Shown here piece after piece: positions 17,607 through 25,662 of a DNA stretch of 64,000 bases. A program made the position numbers and the translations under genes. The notes beneath the pieces were generated by a model, which did not search any database, was not told where the DNA came from, and saw only the letters and a program-made list of their open reading frames with translations. The stretch is from Paracoccus xiamenensis (lineage in GTDB: Bacteria; Pseudomonadota; Alphaproteobacteria; Rhodobacterales; Rhodobacteraceae): positions 186,001 to 250,000 of the forward strand of contig NZ_JAAOHY010000002.1 of NCBI RefSeq assembly GCF_011308835.1, read 5' to 3'. Position 1 is the first letter of the stretch. Every line of letters begins with the position of its first letter.

Positions 17607-19661
17607 ATGAATGCCCCCTTCAAGCAGGCCGAGCGCCTCGGCCGTCTGACGACAGCAATTGGCGCAGATGTTTTGGCACTTTTACGTTTCGACGGCACCG
17701 ATCATTTGAATGACCTGTTTGAATACCGGGTCGAAGCGCTGTCGACACGCGATGATCTGGATTTTGACGCGCTCGTCGGCACCCATGCCACCGTCGAGAT
17801 CGAGGCCCATGACGAAATGCGCCCGTTCGACGGCATCATTACCAGCGCTCGCTGGGCCGGCGTGGGCGAGAACGGGCATCGCTATGACCTGACGCTGCGT
17901 CCCTGGTTCTGGCTGGCCGGCAAACGCCGCAACCAGCGGATCTTCCACGACATGACCGTGGTCGAGATCTTGCAGGAATTGCTGTCCGACTATGCCGGGC
18001 TGGGCGAGCCGGCGCTGGAAATCAAGCTGAGCGAGACATATCCCAAGCTGGAATACACCGTTCAATACCGCGAATCCGACCTGGAATTCGCCCGCCGCCA
18101 GATGGAGCGGCACGGGATCAGCTTTCATTTCCGCCACGCCGTTGGCAGCCATACGCTGGTGCTGACCGATGACGTGCTGGCCCATGAAGAGATCGGGGCC
18201 CGCCCCTTCAAGCGTTACGATGGCCATCATCAATACGAGCAGGAACATTTCTGGGACTGGGCGCCGGAACGCAATCTGACCACCGGGGCGATCCGGCAGA
18301 CCGATTACAACTTCAAGCGCCCCGATCAGGCGATGGAGACGGAATCGCTGGGTGATGCCGAATATGCCGAAGGTCAGATCGAAAGCTTCGATTACCCCGG
18401 TGACTATCTGGAACAGGGGATTGGCCGCATCGTTTCCGGACTGCGGACCGCGCAGGAACGCGGGGCCGACCGGCGCAACCGGGCGATCGGTGACTGCGTC
18501 AGCCTTGGCGCGGGAATGCGGCTGACCCTGTCGGGCGATCATGTGCCCGGCACCGGCGAAAGCTATCTTTGTCTGTCGGCCACGCATCACTTTGTCAGCG
18601 AAGCCTACGGCTCGGGTGGTGAGGGCAGCGATGGCTATGCCTTTACAGGGCGTTATGTGCTGATGCCCGACACCGCGCCGATGTTCCCGCCGCGCCGCAC
18701 CCGCATCCCGACCGTCAAAGGCCCGCAAACGGCCGCAGTCGTCGGCGAGGGCGAGATCGATTGCGACGAATACGGCCGTATTCTGGTCAAGTTCCACTGG
18801 GACATTCACGAGAAATATTCGATGCGCTGCCGGGTCAGCCAGAACTGGGCCGGTAATGGCTGGGGCGGCATGGTTATCCCTCGCATCGGGATGGAGGTCG
18901 TGGTCGAGTTCCTGGAAGGCGATCCCGACAAGCCGCTGGTCACTGGCTGCGTCTATAACGGCAAGAACAGCGTGCCTTACGACCTGCCGGCCAACAAGAC
19001 CGTCAGCACCTTCAAATCCGACACCCATCAGGGCGGCGGCTATAACGAATTCCGTTTCGAGGATCAGGCCGGGCGTGAAGAGGTCTTCATGCACGCCCAG
19101 AAGGACCACAACACGATCATCGAGAATGACGAAACACACGCAATCGGGCATGACCGCAGCAAGTCGGTTGGCAACGACCAATCGGAATCCATCGGTCACG
19201 ACAAGACGATCAGCGTGGGCAACAACCATACCGAAAGCATCGGCAACGACATGGTCTATAATGTCGGTCGCAATCAGCAGGAAAACTACGGCAAGGATCA
19301 CATCCACCGCGTCGGCAACGTGCATAAGCAATCCATCTATTCGGATCACCTTTACGAGGCGGGGCGCAATTTTGAAGGCGAGGTGTTTGGTCGCTATACG
19401 CTGGATGTGGGTGAATCGATCACCAATAACACCAAGGTCCACACCTTGATGGCCTTCCAGAAGATGCAGGTGAAGGGTCCGGGCGGCAAGATCACCATCG
19501 ATTCCAGCGGCATCATCCTGGAGGCGCCGACGATCTGGCTGAAGGGAAATGTCATCATGGGCGGCTCTGGCGGGTCGCAGGTGCCGACGCTGCAAATGGC
19601 CGCGCGCGAGGGGCTGCCGCTTTGCGAGGAATGCGCCAGCTTTGATGATGAGAAAGCCTGA
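17607..19661 (+). CDS. vgrG: Type VI secretion spike protein VgrG (TssI)
   Basis: The 684-aa protein has the VgrG plan. The N-terminal gp27-like part includes FEYRVEALS, YRESDLEFARRQMERHGI and IESFDYPGDYLE. A gp5-like OB domain follows (about residues 380-450: GEIDCDEYGRILVKFHWD, GWGGMVIPRIGMEVVVEF). Residues about 508-575 are imperfect octapeptides (SVGNDQSESIGHDKTISVGN) that should form the beta-helix needle. The tail is short (LPLCEECASFDDEKA) with no effector domain. The start at 17607 is preferred over one 18 codons upstream on family alignment. It overlaps the PAAR gene by one base. No other T6SS genes lie in the window. Confidence 0.92.
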   Translation: MNAPFKQAERLGRLTTAIGADVLALLRFDGTDHLNDLFEYRVEALSTRDDLDFDALVGTHATVEIEAHDEMRPFDGIITSARWAGVGENGHRYDLTLRPWFWLAGKRRNQRIFHDMTVVEILQELLSDYAGLGEPALEIKLSETYPKLEYTVQYRESDLEFARRQMERHGISFHFRHAVGSHTLVLTDDVLAHEEIGARPFKRYDGHHQYEQEHFWDWAPERNLTTGAIRQTDYNFKRPDQAMETESLGDAEYAEGQIESFDYPGDYLEQGIGRIVSGLRTAQERGADRRNRAIGDCVSLGAGMRLTLSGDHVPGTGESYLCLSATHHFVSEAYGSGGEGSDGYAFTGRYVLMPDTAPMFPPRRTRIPTVKGPQTAAVVGEGEIDCDEYGRILVKFHWDIHEKYSMRCRVSQNWAGNGWGGMVIPRIGMEVVVEFLEGDPDKPLVTGCVYNGKNSVPYDLPANKTVSTFKSDTHQGGGYNEFRFEDQAGREEVFMHAQKDHNTIIENDETHAIGHDRSKSVGNDQSESIGHDKTISVGNNHTESIGNDMVYNVGRNQQENYGKDHIHRVGNVHKQSIYSDHLYEAGRNFEGEVFGRYTLDVGESITNNTKVHTLMAFQKMQVKGPGGKITIDSSGIILEAPTIWLKGNVIMGGSGGSQVPTLQMAAREGLPLCEECASFDDEKA

Positions 19662-19915
19662 TGCGCACCATCGCGCGCGTCGGCGACAAGCATCTGTGCC
19701 CCGTGCACGGGACAAATGTCATCATCGAGGGCGGCAGCGGTACTGTTGACGGCCGCGCCGTCGCCCGTGTCGGCGACAAATGCGCCTGCGGCGGCGTTAT
19801 TGTCGAGGGCGAACCCGGCGCGTTATGCGACGGTCGTCCGGTGGCCTATTTCGGTGCCAAGACCAGCTGCGGCGGAATTATTGCCGATTGCCAGGGCACG
19901 GCCGTCCTGAAATAG
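19661..19915 (+). CDS. PAAR-domain spike-tip protein
   Basis: The 84-aa protein matches the PAAR family that caps the VgrG trimer. It has repeated RVGDKHLCPVHG and RVGDKCACGGVI units plus SCGGIIADCQGTAVLK, with Cys and His placed for the single zinc of the tip. It has no extension, so any effector would be carried non-covalently. Its ATG shares a base with the vgrG stop (TGATG), indicating coupled translation. Confidence 0.9.
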   Translation: MRTIARVGDKHLCPVHGTNVIIEGGSGTVDGRAVARVGDKCACGGVIVEGEPGALCDGRPVAYFGAKTSCGGIIADCQGTAVLK

Positions 19916-20448
19916 GCGTGCTCGCTTTTCGTGTTGCAACCATGAATTGAATTTTCCTGATTGAGTCTCCTCTTTAGGGGAAATCTCAACTCATGCGCGA
20001 ATTGCGCTTTGACTATCCTTTGCTGAAATGCGCGCCAAATGCCAATGCCGTGCCGCTTGGGCGGCGCAGTTCTCCGTCCGGGCCTGTATTCGTTATGGTT
20101 GTGTCAGGAGGCTTCTTTTTCACGGCAATTCATGGGCTTCGCAATTTTTTCCGACGTTTTCGCGCCAAAATCGGGCGAAACCGGGCATTAAGTCGGCCCG
20201 TTTGACATTAAGCTTTTACTTGAGAATCGAACGACCCTGCGGCAAGCTGATTGGGATAGTTTTGTTTTAACTTCCGGTGCTTGTTGTGATGTGCTGTCCG
20301 AGATCGCCGATTGGCGATCAAACCTTTCGCCGAAATGCGCGGGCCGCGATGCCCGAATGGGCCCCGCTGGGGCGACCCGATGGCGAATCGGCGCGGGATT
20401 GCGTGCGGGTGCCCTCCGGCCGGGCGGAGTGACCCAGAAAGAGCCAGA
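19916..20448 (+). other. 533-bp AT-richer non-coding stretch with stem-loops before gtrA
   Basis: No convincing gene is present; two overlapping open frames (70 and 80 codons) have unlikely composition. The first part is clearly more AT-rich than its neighbours. A hairpin at 19961-19989 (TTGAG/CTCAA with an inner TCCTC/GGGGA stem) may end the vgrG-PAAR transcript. TTGACA at 20202-20207 is promoter-like but lacks a clear -10. A 15-nt imperfect inverted repeat (20305-20319 with 20379-20393, 13 of 15 pairing) encloses further GC hairpins, suggesting a structured leader for the gtr cassette. Confidence 0.5.
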
Positions 20449-20865
20449 ATGTCGCCGCTTCACAGGACCGCACAGCACGATCGGAACAGCGACAGGACGC
20501 TCCTGCGTTTTCTCGCTGTGGGTGTGGTGAACACGGCTTTTGGCTATTGCATCTATGCCTTGGCCGTTCTGGCCGGCGCGCCGCCGCAACTGGCGCTTAT
20601 CCTGCAATTCGTGCTGGGCGCGCTGTGGAATTTCCAGATGCATGCGCGCCTTGTTTTCGCCGTGCGCGGCTGGGCGCGTCTGCCGGCCTATATCGGTGCC
20701 TACCTGCTGATCTATGCCGGCAACGCGCTGGCGCTGCGTCTGGTCATGGCGCAGGGCATCGGCGCGCTGATGGCGCAGCTTCTTATCCTGCCCGTCGTGG
20801 TCGCGGCCTCTTGGCTGCTGATCGGGCAGGTCATGGGCTATCGTCAGGGCAGGAGGCTGGATTGA
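20449..20865 (+). CDS. gtrA: GtrA family flippase-like membrane protein
   Basis: The 138-aa protein has four hydrophobic segments and the GtrA signature LLRFLAVGVVNTAFGYCIY, then ALWNFQMHARLVF. GtrA proteins are thought to flip a polyprenyl-phosphate-linked sugar across the inner membrane for transfer to O-antigen, teichoic acid or arabinogalactan. The frame runs further upstream, but MSPLHRTAQ at 20449 is typical. It heads an eight-gene cassette that ends in gtrB, so the partner enzymes are encoded together. The next gene starts inside its stop codon. Confidence 0.85.
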   Translation: MSPLHRTAQHDRNSDRTLLRFLAVGVVNTAFGYCIYALAVLAGAPPQLALILQFVLGALWNFQMHARLVFAVRGWARLPAYIGAYLLIYAGNALALRLVMAQGIGALMAQLLILPVVVAASWLLIGQVMGYRQGRRLD

Positions 20866-22478
20866 TCGGACCGTCCACCATGGGCCGCGCAGTTCCGGGG
20901 CGCGGGCAATATGCCCGCCAGGCCTTGCTGGCTGGGGCGGTGTTTCTGGCTCTGGTCGCGCTGTTCGGGCGGATCATGGGCTATGATCTGCGGCGCGATG
21001 AATTCATGTTCGTGCCCCCGGCGGTGCTGCTGGACGATTACCGGCTGTATCAGGACCTGTTCTATAACCACGTTCCCTATTCCGCCTGGCTGTTCAGGGC
21101 GGCTCATCTGTTGCTGCCGGGGCTGGGTCTGCTGGCGGTGGCGCGGCTGACGATCTTTCTGGCATGGATTTTGTTGCTGGGCGGCTCTGCATGGCTGGGG
21201 TGGCGGCTGACGCGTTCCGCCCTGGTCGCGGTGTTCGGGCCGGTCAGCCTGATGACGGCGGACGTGCTGCTGGGGCAGGCGGGGATGGCGGCGACGAACA
21301 ACCTGCTGCCGCTGCCCTTTGCCATGCTGGGGTTGGGCCTGCTGGCGATTTCGCTGGTCGAGCGTGACTATGCCTTTGCGCGCCTGTTCGTGGCCGGGCT
21401 GCTGCTGTCGGTGGCGGCTGGGATGAAAGCCAGCGCGATTGCCTTCGTGCCGGCGGTGGCGCTGGGTTGTTTCCTGTTGCCGCGCGATTTGCCTTTCGCC
21501 CGGCGGGCGCGGGATATCGCGCTGCCGGTGGCGCTTGGCGGGGTTGTCGGCGCGGCACCGCTGCTGTGGCTTGCGGCGACGCAGCCCGACCTGTTTTTCG
21601 CGCATATCGCCAGCTATCACGGCGGCCCGCATGTCGCCTATTGGCGCGACAATGCCAGCAGCGAGCCGGGCATCGCGTTGGGGCAGGGGGCCAAGTTGCA
21701 GCTGGCCTGGGTCGTGTGGATGGCGGGCGCGCCGCTGCTGGCGCTGTTTGTCACCGCATTGGGCGGCCTGTTCGCGCGCGGCGTGGATGCAGGCGGGGCG
21801 GTGCTGATCGTGATGGCGGCGATGCTGTCGGCGGCGCTGTTTGCCTTTCTGCCGACGCCGGGATTTCCGCAATACTACATCGGACCGTTGATCTGCCTGC
21901 CGCTTCTGCTGGCGCTGTTCTGGCGCGGCAGCGGCAATGCGCGGGCGCTGCTGGACCCGGCGATGATGGTCGCTGTGGGGCTGATGCTGGTGATTGCCGC
22001 GCCCCGTCTGGCCCTTGGCCTGAATGAACTGCGCCACCCCGACAAGCTGACCGTGGTGCGCGTCCAGACGGGCGGCAACGCGCTGCGTGCGGCGCTGGCA
22101 CAGCAAGGCCTGCTGGCTGCGGGGCAGGTGGCGACGCTGTCGCCGCTGTATCCGCTGGCGGCGGGGCTGCCGATCTATCCCGAATTCGCCCCCGGCCCAT
22201 TTGCGATGCGCGTCGCGCCCTATACCGACGCGGAGCTGCGCGCCCTCTATGCCATGGCCGGGCCGGACGAATTGCCGGCGCTGTTCGAGGCCCAGCCCCC
22301 CGCCGCCATCATCACAGGGTTCGACCCCGGCCTGGATGCCGCGCTGGAGGCCTATGCCCAGTCGCGCGGGTATCAGGCGCAGGCCTTCCCCGCGATTACT
22401 GACCGTTATGGCGAGGCGAGGCTGTGGCTTCGCCCCGCCGCCATTCCCGAAACTGACCAGACAGGAGGCAATCCATGA
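20862..22478 (+). CDS. Polytopic membrane glycosyltransferase (GT-C type, GtrC role)
   Basis: The 538-aa protein has about ten hydrophobic segments and resembles GT39/ArnT-like transferases that use a lipid-linked donor. The first periplasmic loop contains the acidic pair in YDLRRDEFMFVPPA followed by YRLYQDLFYNHVPYSAWLF. I choose TTG at 20862 as start because AGGAGG lies five bases upstream and the codon overlaps the gtrA stop (TTGA); ATG at 20880 is the alternative. It is the likely GtrC-like enzyme that moves the flipped sugar to its acceptor. It overlaps rfbF by ATGA. Confidence 0.7.
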   Translation: MIGPSTMGRAVPGRGQYARQALLAGAVFLALVALFGRIMGYDLRRDEFMFVPPAVLLDDYRLYQDLFYNHVPYSAWLFRAAHLLLPGLGLLAVARLTIFLAWILLLGGSAWLGWRLTRSALVAVFGPVSLMTADVLLGQAGMAATNNLLPLPFAMLGLGLLAISLVERDYAFARLFVAGLLLSVAAGMKASAIAFVPAVALGCFLLPRDLPFARRARDIALPVALGGVVGAAPLLWLAATQPDLFFAHIASYHGGPHVAYWRDNASSEPGIALGQGAKLQLAWVVWMAGAPLLALFVTALGGLFARGVDAGGAVLIVMAAMLSAALFAFLPTPGFPQYYIGPLICLPLLLALFWRGSGNARALLDPAMMVAVGLMLVIAAPRLALGLNELRHPDKLTVVRVQTGGNALRAALAQQGLLAAGQVATLSPLYPLAAGLPIYPEFAPGPFAMRVAPYTDAELRALYAMAGPDELPALFEAQPPAAIITGFDPGLDAALEAYAQSRGYQAQAFPAITDRYGEARLWLRPAAIPETDQTGGNP

Positions 22479-23290
22479 AGACGATCCTGCTTGCGGGCGG
22501 GCTTGGTTCGCGCCTGGCCGAGGAAACCGTCGCCATCCCGAAACCCATGGTCGAGGTGGGCGGCCGCCCGATCATCGCCCGTGTGATGGATATCTACAGC
22601 CATTTCGGCCAGAACGACTTCATTGTGGCCGCTGGCTACAAGTGTTTGATGCTGAAGCAGTTCTTTGCCAATTATCACCTCATCGCCAATGATATCAGCG
22701 TCGATGTCGATACCGGCAAGCTGAACCTCAAGCCGATCTCGGCGGGTGGGTGGAACGTCAGCGTCGTTGATACCGGCGCCGAGACGATGACCAGCGGACG
22801 TATCCGCCGGCTGCGCGACTGGGTCGGGGATGAGGCCTTCATGGTCACCTATTCCGACGGGCTGGGAAATGTCGATATCGACCGGCTTCTGGCCTTCCAT
22901 CGCGGCCATGGCAAGCTGGCGACGGTCACCGCGGTGCAGCCGCCAGCGCGCTTCGGCAATATGGAAATCGCGGGCGAGCAGGTGCAGGCCTTCACCGAAA
23001 AGGTTCGCCGCTATGAGACCTGGATCAATGGCGGTTACTTCGTCTTTGAACCCGGCGTCTTCGACTATCTCATCGACGATATGGAGCCGCTGGAACAGTC
23101 GCCCATGGTCAACCTGACCCGCGACGGGCAGCTTATGGCCTTCAAGCATTATGGCTTCTGGCATCCCATGGACACGGTGCGCGACCGCAACGCACTGAAC
23201 GAGGTCTGTCACCAGAACCCGCCGCCTTGGCTGATGTTCGATGAGGCCTCGCAGGCGCCGGACCCGGCCCGGCCGGTTGCGGTGATCTGA
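22475..23290 (+). CDS. rfbF: Glucose-1-phosphate cytidylyltransferase
   Basis: The 271-aa enzyme makes CDP-glucose from CTP and glucose 1-phosphate, the entry to CDP-linked deoxysugars. The nucleotidyltransferase motif LLAGGLGSRLAEETVAIPKP spans residues 5-24. VTYSDGLGNVDI is the metal-binding segment, and ETWINGGYFVFEPGVFDY and HYGFWHPMDTVRDRNAL follow the RfbF pattern. It starts by ATGA coupling to the membrane transferase, and the dehydratase start overlaps its stop (TGATG). No product other than CDP-glucose is likely. Confidence 0.93.
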   Translation: MKTILLAGGLGSRLAEETVAIPKPMVEVGGRPIIARVMDIYSHFGQNDFIVAAGYKCLMLKQFFANYHLIANDISVDVDTGKLNLKPISAGGWNVSVVDTGAETMTSGRIRRLRDWVGDEAFMVTYSDGLGNVDIDRLLAFHRGHGKLATVTAVQPPARFGNMEIAGEQVQAFTEKVRRYETWINGGYFVFEPGVFDYLIDDMEPLEQSPMVNLTRDGQLMAFKHYGFWHPMDTVRDRNALNEVCHQNPPPWLMFDEASQAPDPARPVAVI

Positions 23291-24420
23291 TGGCGGATAG
23301 CGGCGAGCGCGCGCAGGATCCTTTCGGCGGCGTCTTTGCCGGCCGGCGGGTGCTGCTGACCGGGCATTCCGGTTTCAAGGGCGGCTGGCTGACCATGTGG
23401 CTGGACCGGCTGGGCGCGCAGGTTCGCGGGGTCTCGCTGGCACCGGCGACGGACCCGGCGCTTTTCGACCTCGCCCGCGTCGATCGCAGTTGTGACAGCC
23501 GCTTCGCCGATATCAACGACCCCGCCGCACTGGCCGACGAAATCGCCGGCTTTGACCCTGATCTGATTGTCCATATGGCCGCCCAGGCCATCGTGCGCGA
23601 CAGCTATGATTTCCCGGTCCAGACCTTCGCCACCAATGTGATGGGCACGGCGAATGTGCTGGAACTCGCGCGGCAATTGCCCTCGGTCCGGGGGGTGGTC
23701 GTGGTGACCAGCGACAAATGCTATGAAAACAATGAATGGGACTGGGGTTATCGCGAGTGCGACCCTTTGGGCGGATCCGACCCCTATAGTGCCTCGAAAG
23801 CCTGTACCGAGCTGGTCGCCCAGGCTTACCGCCGGTCCTTCTTCAGCGCGCCGGACGGGCCGCGGCTGGCCTCGGTCCGGGCGGGGAATGTGATCGGCGG
23901 CGGCGACTGGTCGGCGCATCGGTTGATCCCCGACATGGTCCGCGCCGCAGCCGCTGGCGTCGAGGTCGCGATCCGCAACCCCGGCAGCGTCCGCCCATGG
24001 CAGCATGTACTGGAACCGCTGGCCGGCTATCTGGCCGTCGCCGCCCGCCTGCTGGACGGGCGGGGCGACAGCGTGGCCGAGGCATGGAATTTCGGCCCCG
24101 ATCAGGACGCGACCCTGCCGGTCGGGCAAATCTGTACCGCCTTTGCCCAAGCATGGGGCTCCGGCGGTCCGCGCATCGCGATCCGCCCCGATCCGAATGC
24201 CCCGCACGAGGCCGGGCTGCTGCGGCTGGACAGCACGCGGGCGCGGCTGCACCTGGGCTGGCATCCGCGTCTGGATATCCACGCGGCCCTGCGCCTGACC
24301 GCAGAATGGTATCGGGCCCATGCCGCCGGCGCGGATATGCGGGCGCTCAGCTTCGACCAGATCGACCAGTATCAGGCGCTGATGGTGCCGCTCGGGCAGG
24401 CCAGCGTCCCGATCAGATAA
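23290..24420 (+). CDS. rfbG: CDP-glucose 4,6-dehydratase
   Basis: The 376-aa extended SDR enzyme converts CDP-glucose to CDP-4-dehydro-6-deoxyglucose with bound NAD+. The cofactor motif GHSGFKGGWLTMWL sits near residue 25. VVTSDKCYENNEW and the catalytic SDPYSASKACTELV (intact YxxxK) follow. GGDWSAHRLIPDMVRA is a further RfbG hallmark. The second committed step of the cassette, it is encoded immediately after rfbF with a one-base overlap. Confidence 0.93.
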   Translation: MADSGERAQDPFGGVFAGRRVLLTGHSGFKGGWLTMWLDRLGAQVRGVSLAPATDPALFDLARVDRSCDSRFADINDPAALADEIAGFDPDLIVHMAAQAIVRDSYDFPVQTFATNVMGTANVLELARQLPSVRGVVVVTSDKCYENNEWDWGYRECDPLGGSDPYSASKACTELVAQAYRRSFFSAPDGPRLASVRAGNVIGGGDWSAHRLIPDMVRAAAAGVEVAIRNPGSVRPWQHVLEPLAGYLAVAARLLDGRGDSVAEAWNFGPDQDATLPVGQICTAFAQAWGSGGPRIAIRPDPNAPHEAGLLRLDSTRARLHLGWHPRLDIHAALRLTAEWYRAHAAGADMRALSFDQIDQYQALMVPLGQASVPIR

Positions 24421-24450
24421 AACACGACTTCTCAAGACAGGGAGTGCGAC

Positions 24451-25644
24451 ATGCGCGTGAATTACGGCCAAACCGTTCATGGAGAGGAAGAAATCGAGGC
24501 AGTCGTGCGCGTGCTGCGCAGCTCGACCCAGATGGGCAAGCATGTCCGCGAGATGCAGGAACGGGTGGCGGCGCTGTTCGACAAGCGCCACGGGATCATG
24601 GTCAATTCCGGGTCGTCGGCGAATTTCATCGCCGTGGCGCTGCTGGACCTGCCGGCGGGGTCGCAGGTCATCACCCCGGCGCTGACCTTTGCCACCACCG
24701 TTTCGCCCATCGTCCAGCACGGGCTGGTGCCGGCCTTTATCGACGTGACGCCGGGCACCTATAACAGCGATGCCGACCAGATCGAATCGATGATCGGCCC
24801 CGAGACCCGCGCCATCATGATCCCCTCGTTGATTGGTAATCTGCCGGATTGGCCGCGTATCCGCGAAATCGCCGAAAAGCATGGCCTGCCGGTGATCGAA
24901 GACAGCGCTGACACGTTGGGCGCGACGATTGGCGGGGTCTCGACCGGGGTGAATTCGAACATCTCGACCACCAGCTTTTACGGCAGCCACGTCATCAACG
25001 GCGCTGGCAATGGCGGCATGCTGTGCGTGAATGACGACGACCTGGCCCGCCGCGCGCTGCTGCTGCGCAGCTGGGGGCGCACGTCGTCGCTGTTCGTTGA
25101 CAGCGAGGCGATCGAGAACCGCTTCAATGTCGATCTGGACGGCATTTCCTATGACGCGAAATTCCTGTTCGAGGAACTGGGCTATAATCTGGAGCCGTCG
25201 GAAATCAGCGCCGCATTTGGCCTTGTGCAGTTGGACAAGCTGCAACGCAACATCACCGCACGCGAGGAAAACTTCGCCCAACATCTGGCCTTCTTCAAGG
25301 CCTATGAACACTGGTTCATCCTGCCCCGGCAACTGCCCGACAGCCGCACCGGCTGGCTGGCCTTCCCGCTGACCATCCGCGACGATGCGCCCTTCACCCG
25401 GCGCGAGATGCAGATCTGGATGGAGCGGCGCGAAATCCAGACCCGCCCGGTCTTCACCGGCAATATCCTGCGCCAGCCGGCAATGAAGAACGTGTCCGCA
25501 GTGACTCGCCCCGAAGGCTATCCGGTGGCCGATCAGGTGATGAAGGGCGGTATCCTGCTGGCCTGCCATCACGGGCTGGACCAGCCGCAGATCGACCACA
25601 TGCATGACAGCTTTGCCGAGTTCGCCCGCCAGTACGGCAGCTAG
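24451..25644 (+). CDS. PLP-dependent sugar dehydratase, RfbH/ColD-like
   Basis: The 397-aa protein belongs to the DegT/DnrJ/EryC1/StrS family. SFYGSHVINGAGNGG has His180 exactly where aminotransferases carry the PLP lysine (SFY..K......GG). His there marks the C3-deoxygenating enzymes RfbH (E1) and ColD. The [2Fe-2S] cysteines that RfbH carries after RSWGR are absent (RSWGRTSSLFVDSEA), which favours a ColD-like mechanism independent of a separate reductase. The expected substrate is the CDP-4-keto-6-deoxyglucose from RfbG. A 30-bp gap with GGGAG precedes the start. Specificity is inferred. Confidence 0.75.
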   Translation: MRVNYGQTVHGEEEIEAVVRVLRSSTQMGKHVREMQERVAALFDKRHGIMVNSGSSANFIAVALLDLPAGSQVITPALTFATTVSPIVQHGLVPAFIDVTPGTYNSDADQIESMIGPETRAIMIPSLIGNLPDWPRIREIAEKHGLPVIEDSADTLGATIGGVSTGVNSNISTTSFYGSHVINGAGNGGMLCVNDDDLARRALLLRSWGRTSSLFVDSEAIENRFNVDLDGISYDAKFLFEELGYNLEPSEISAAFGLVQLDKLQRNITAREENFAQHLAFFKAYEHWFILPRQLPDSRTGWLAFPLTIRDDAPFTRREMQIWMERREIQTRPVFTGNILRQPAMKNVSAVTRPEGYPVADQVMKGGILLACHHGLDQPQIDHMHDSFAEFARQYGS

Positions 25645-25662
25645 AGCCCGAGGATTTATTAA

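Noticed and set aside
17682..19715. A 677-codon minus-strand open frame opposite vgrG
   Set aside because: Antisense to a clear VgrG; no ribosome site or recognisable product.
19993..20270. Two overlapping small open frames in the gap before gtrA
   Set aside because: Unlikely codon use, no clear ribosome site and no family resemblance; treated as non-coding.
20311..20448. Upstream extension of GtrA by 46 codons
   Set aside because: The added segment is not like GtrA N-termini and covers the predicted stem-loop leader.
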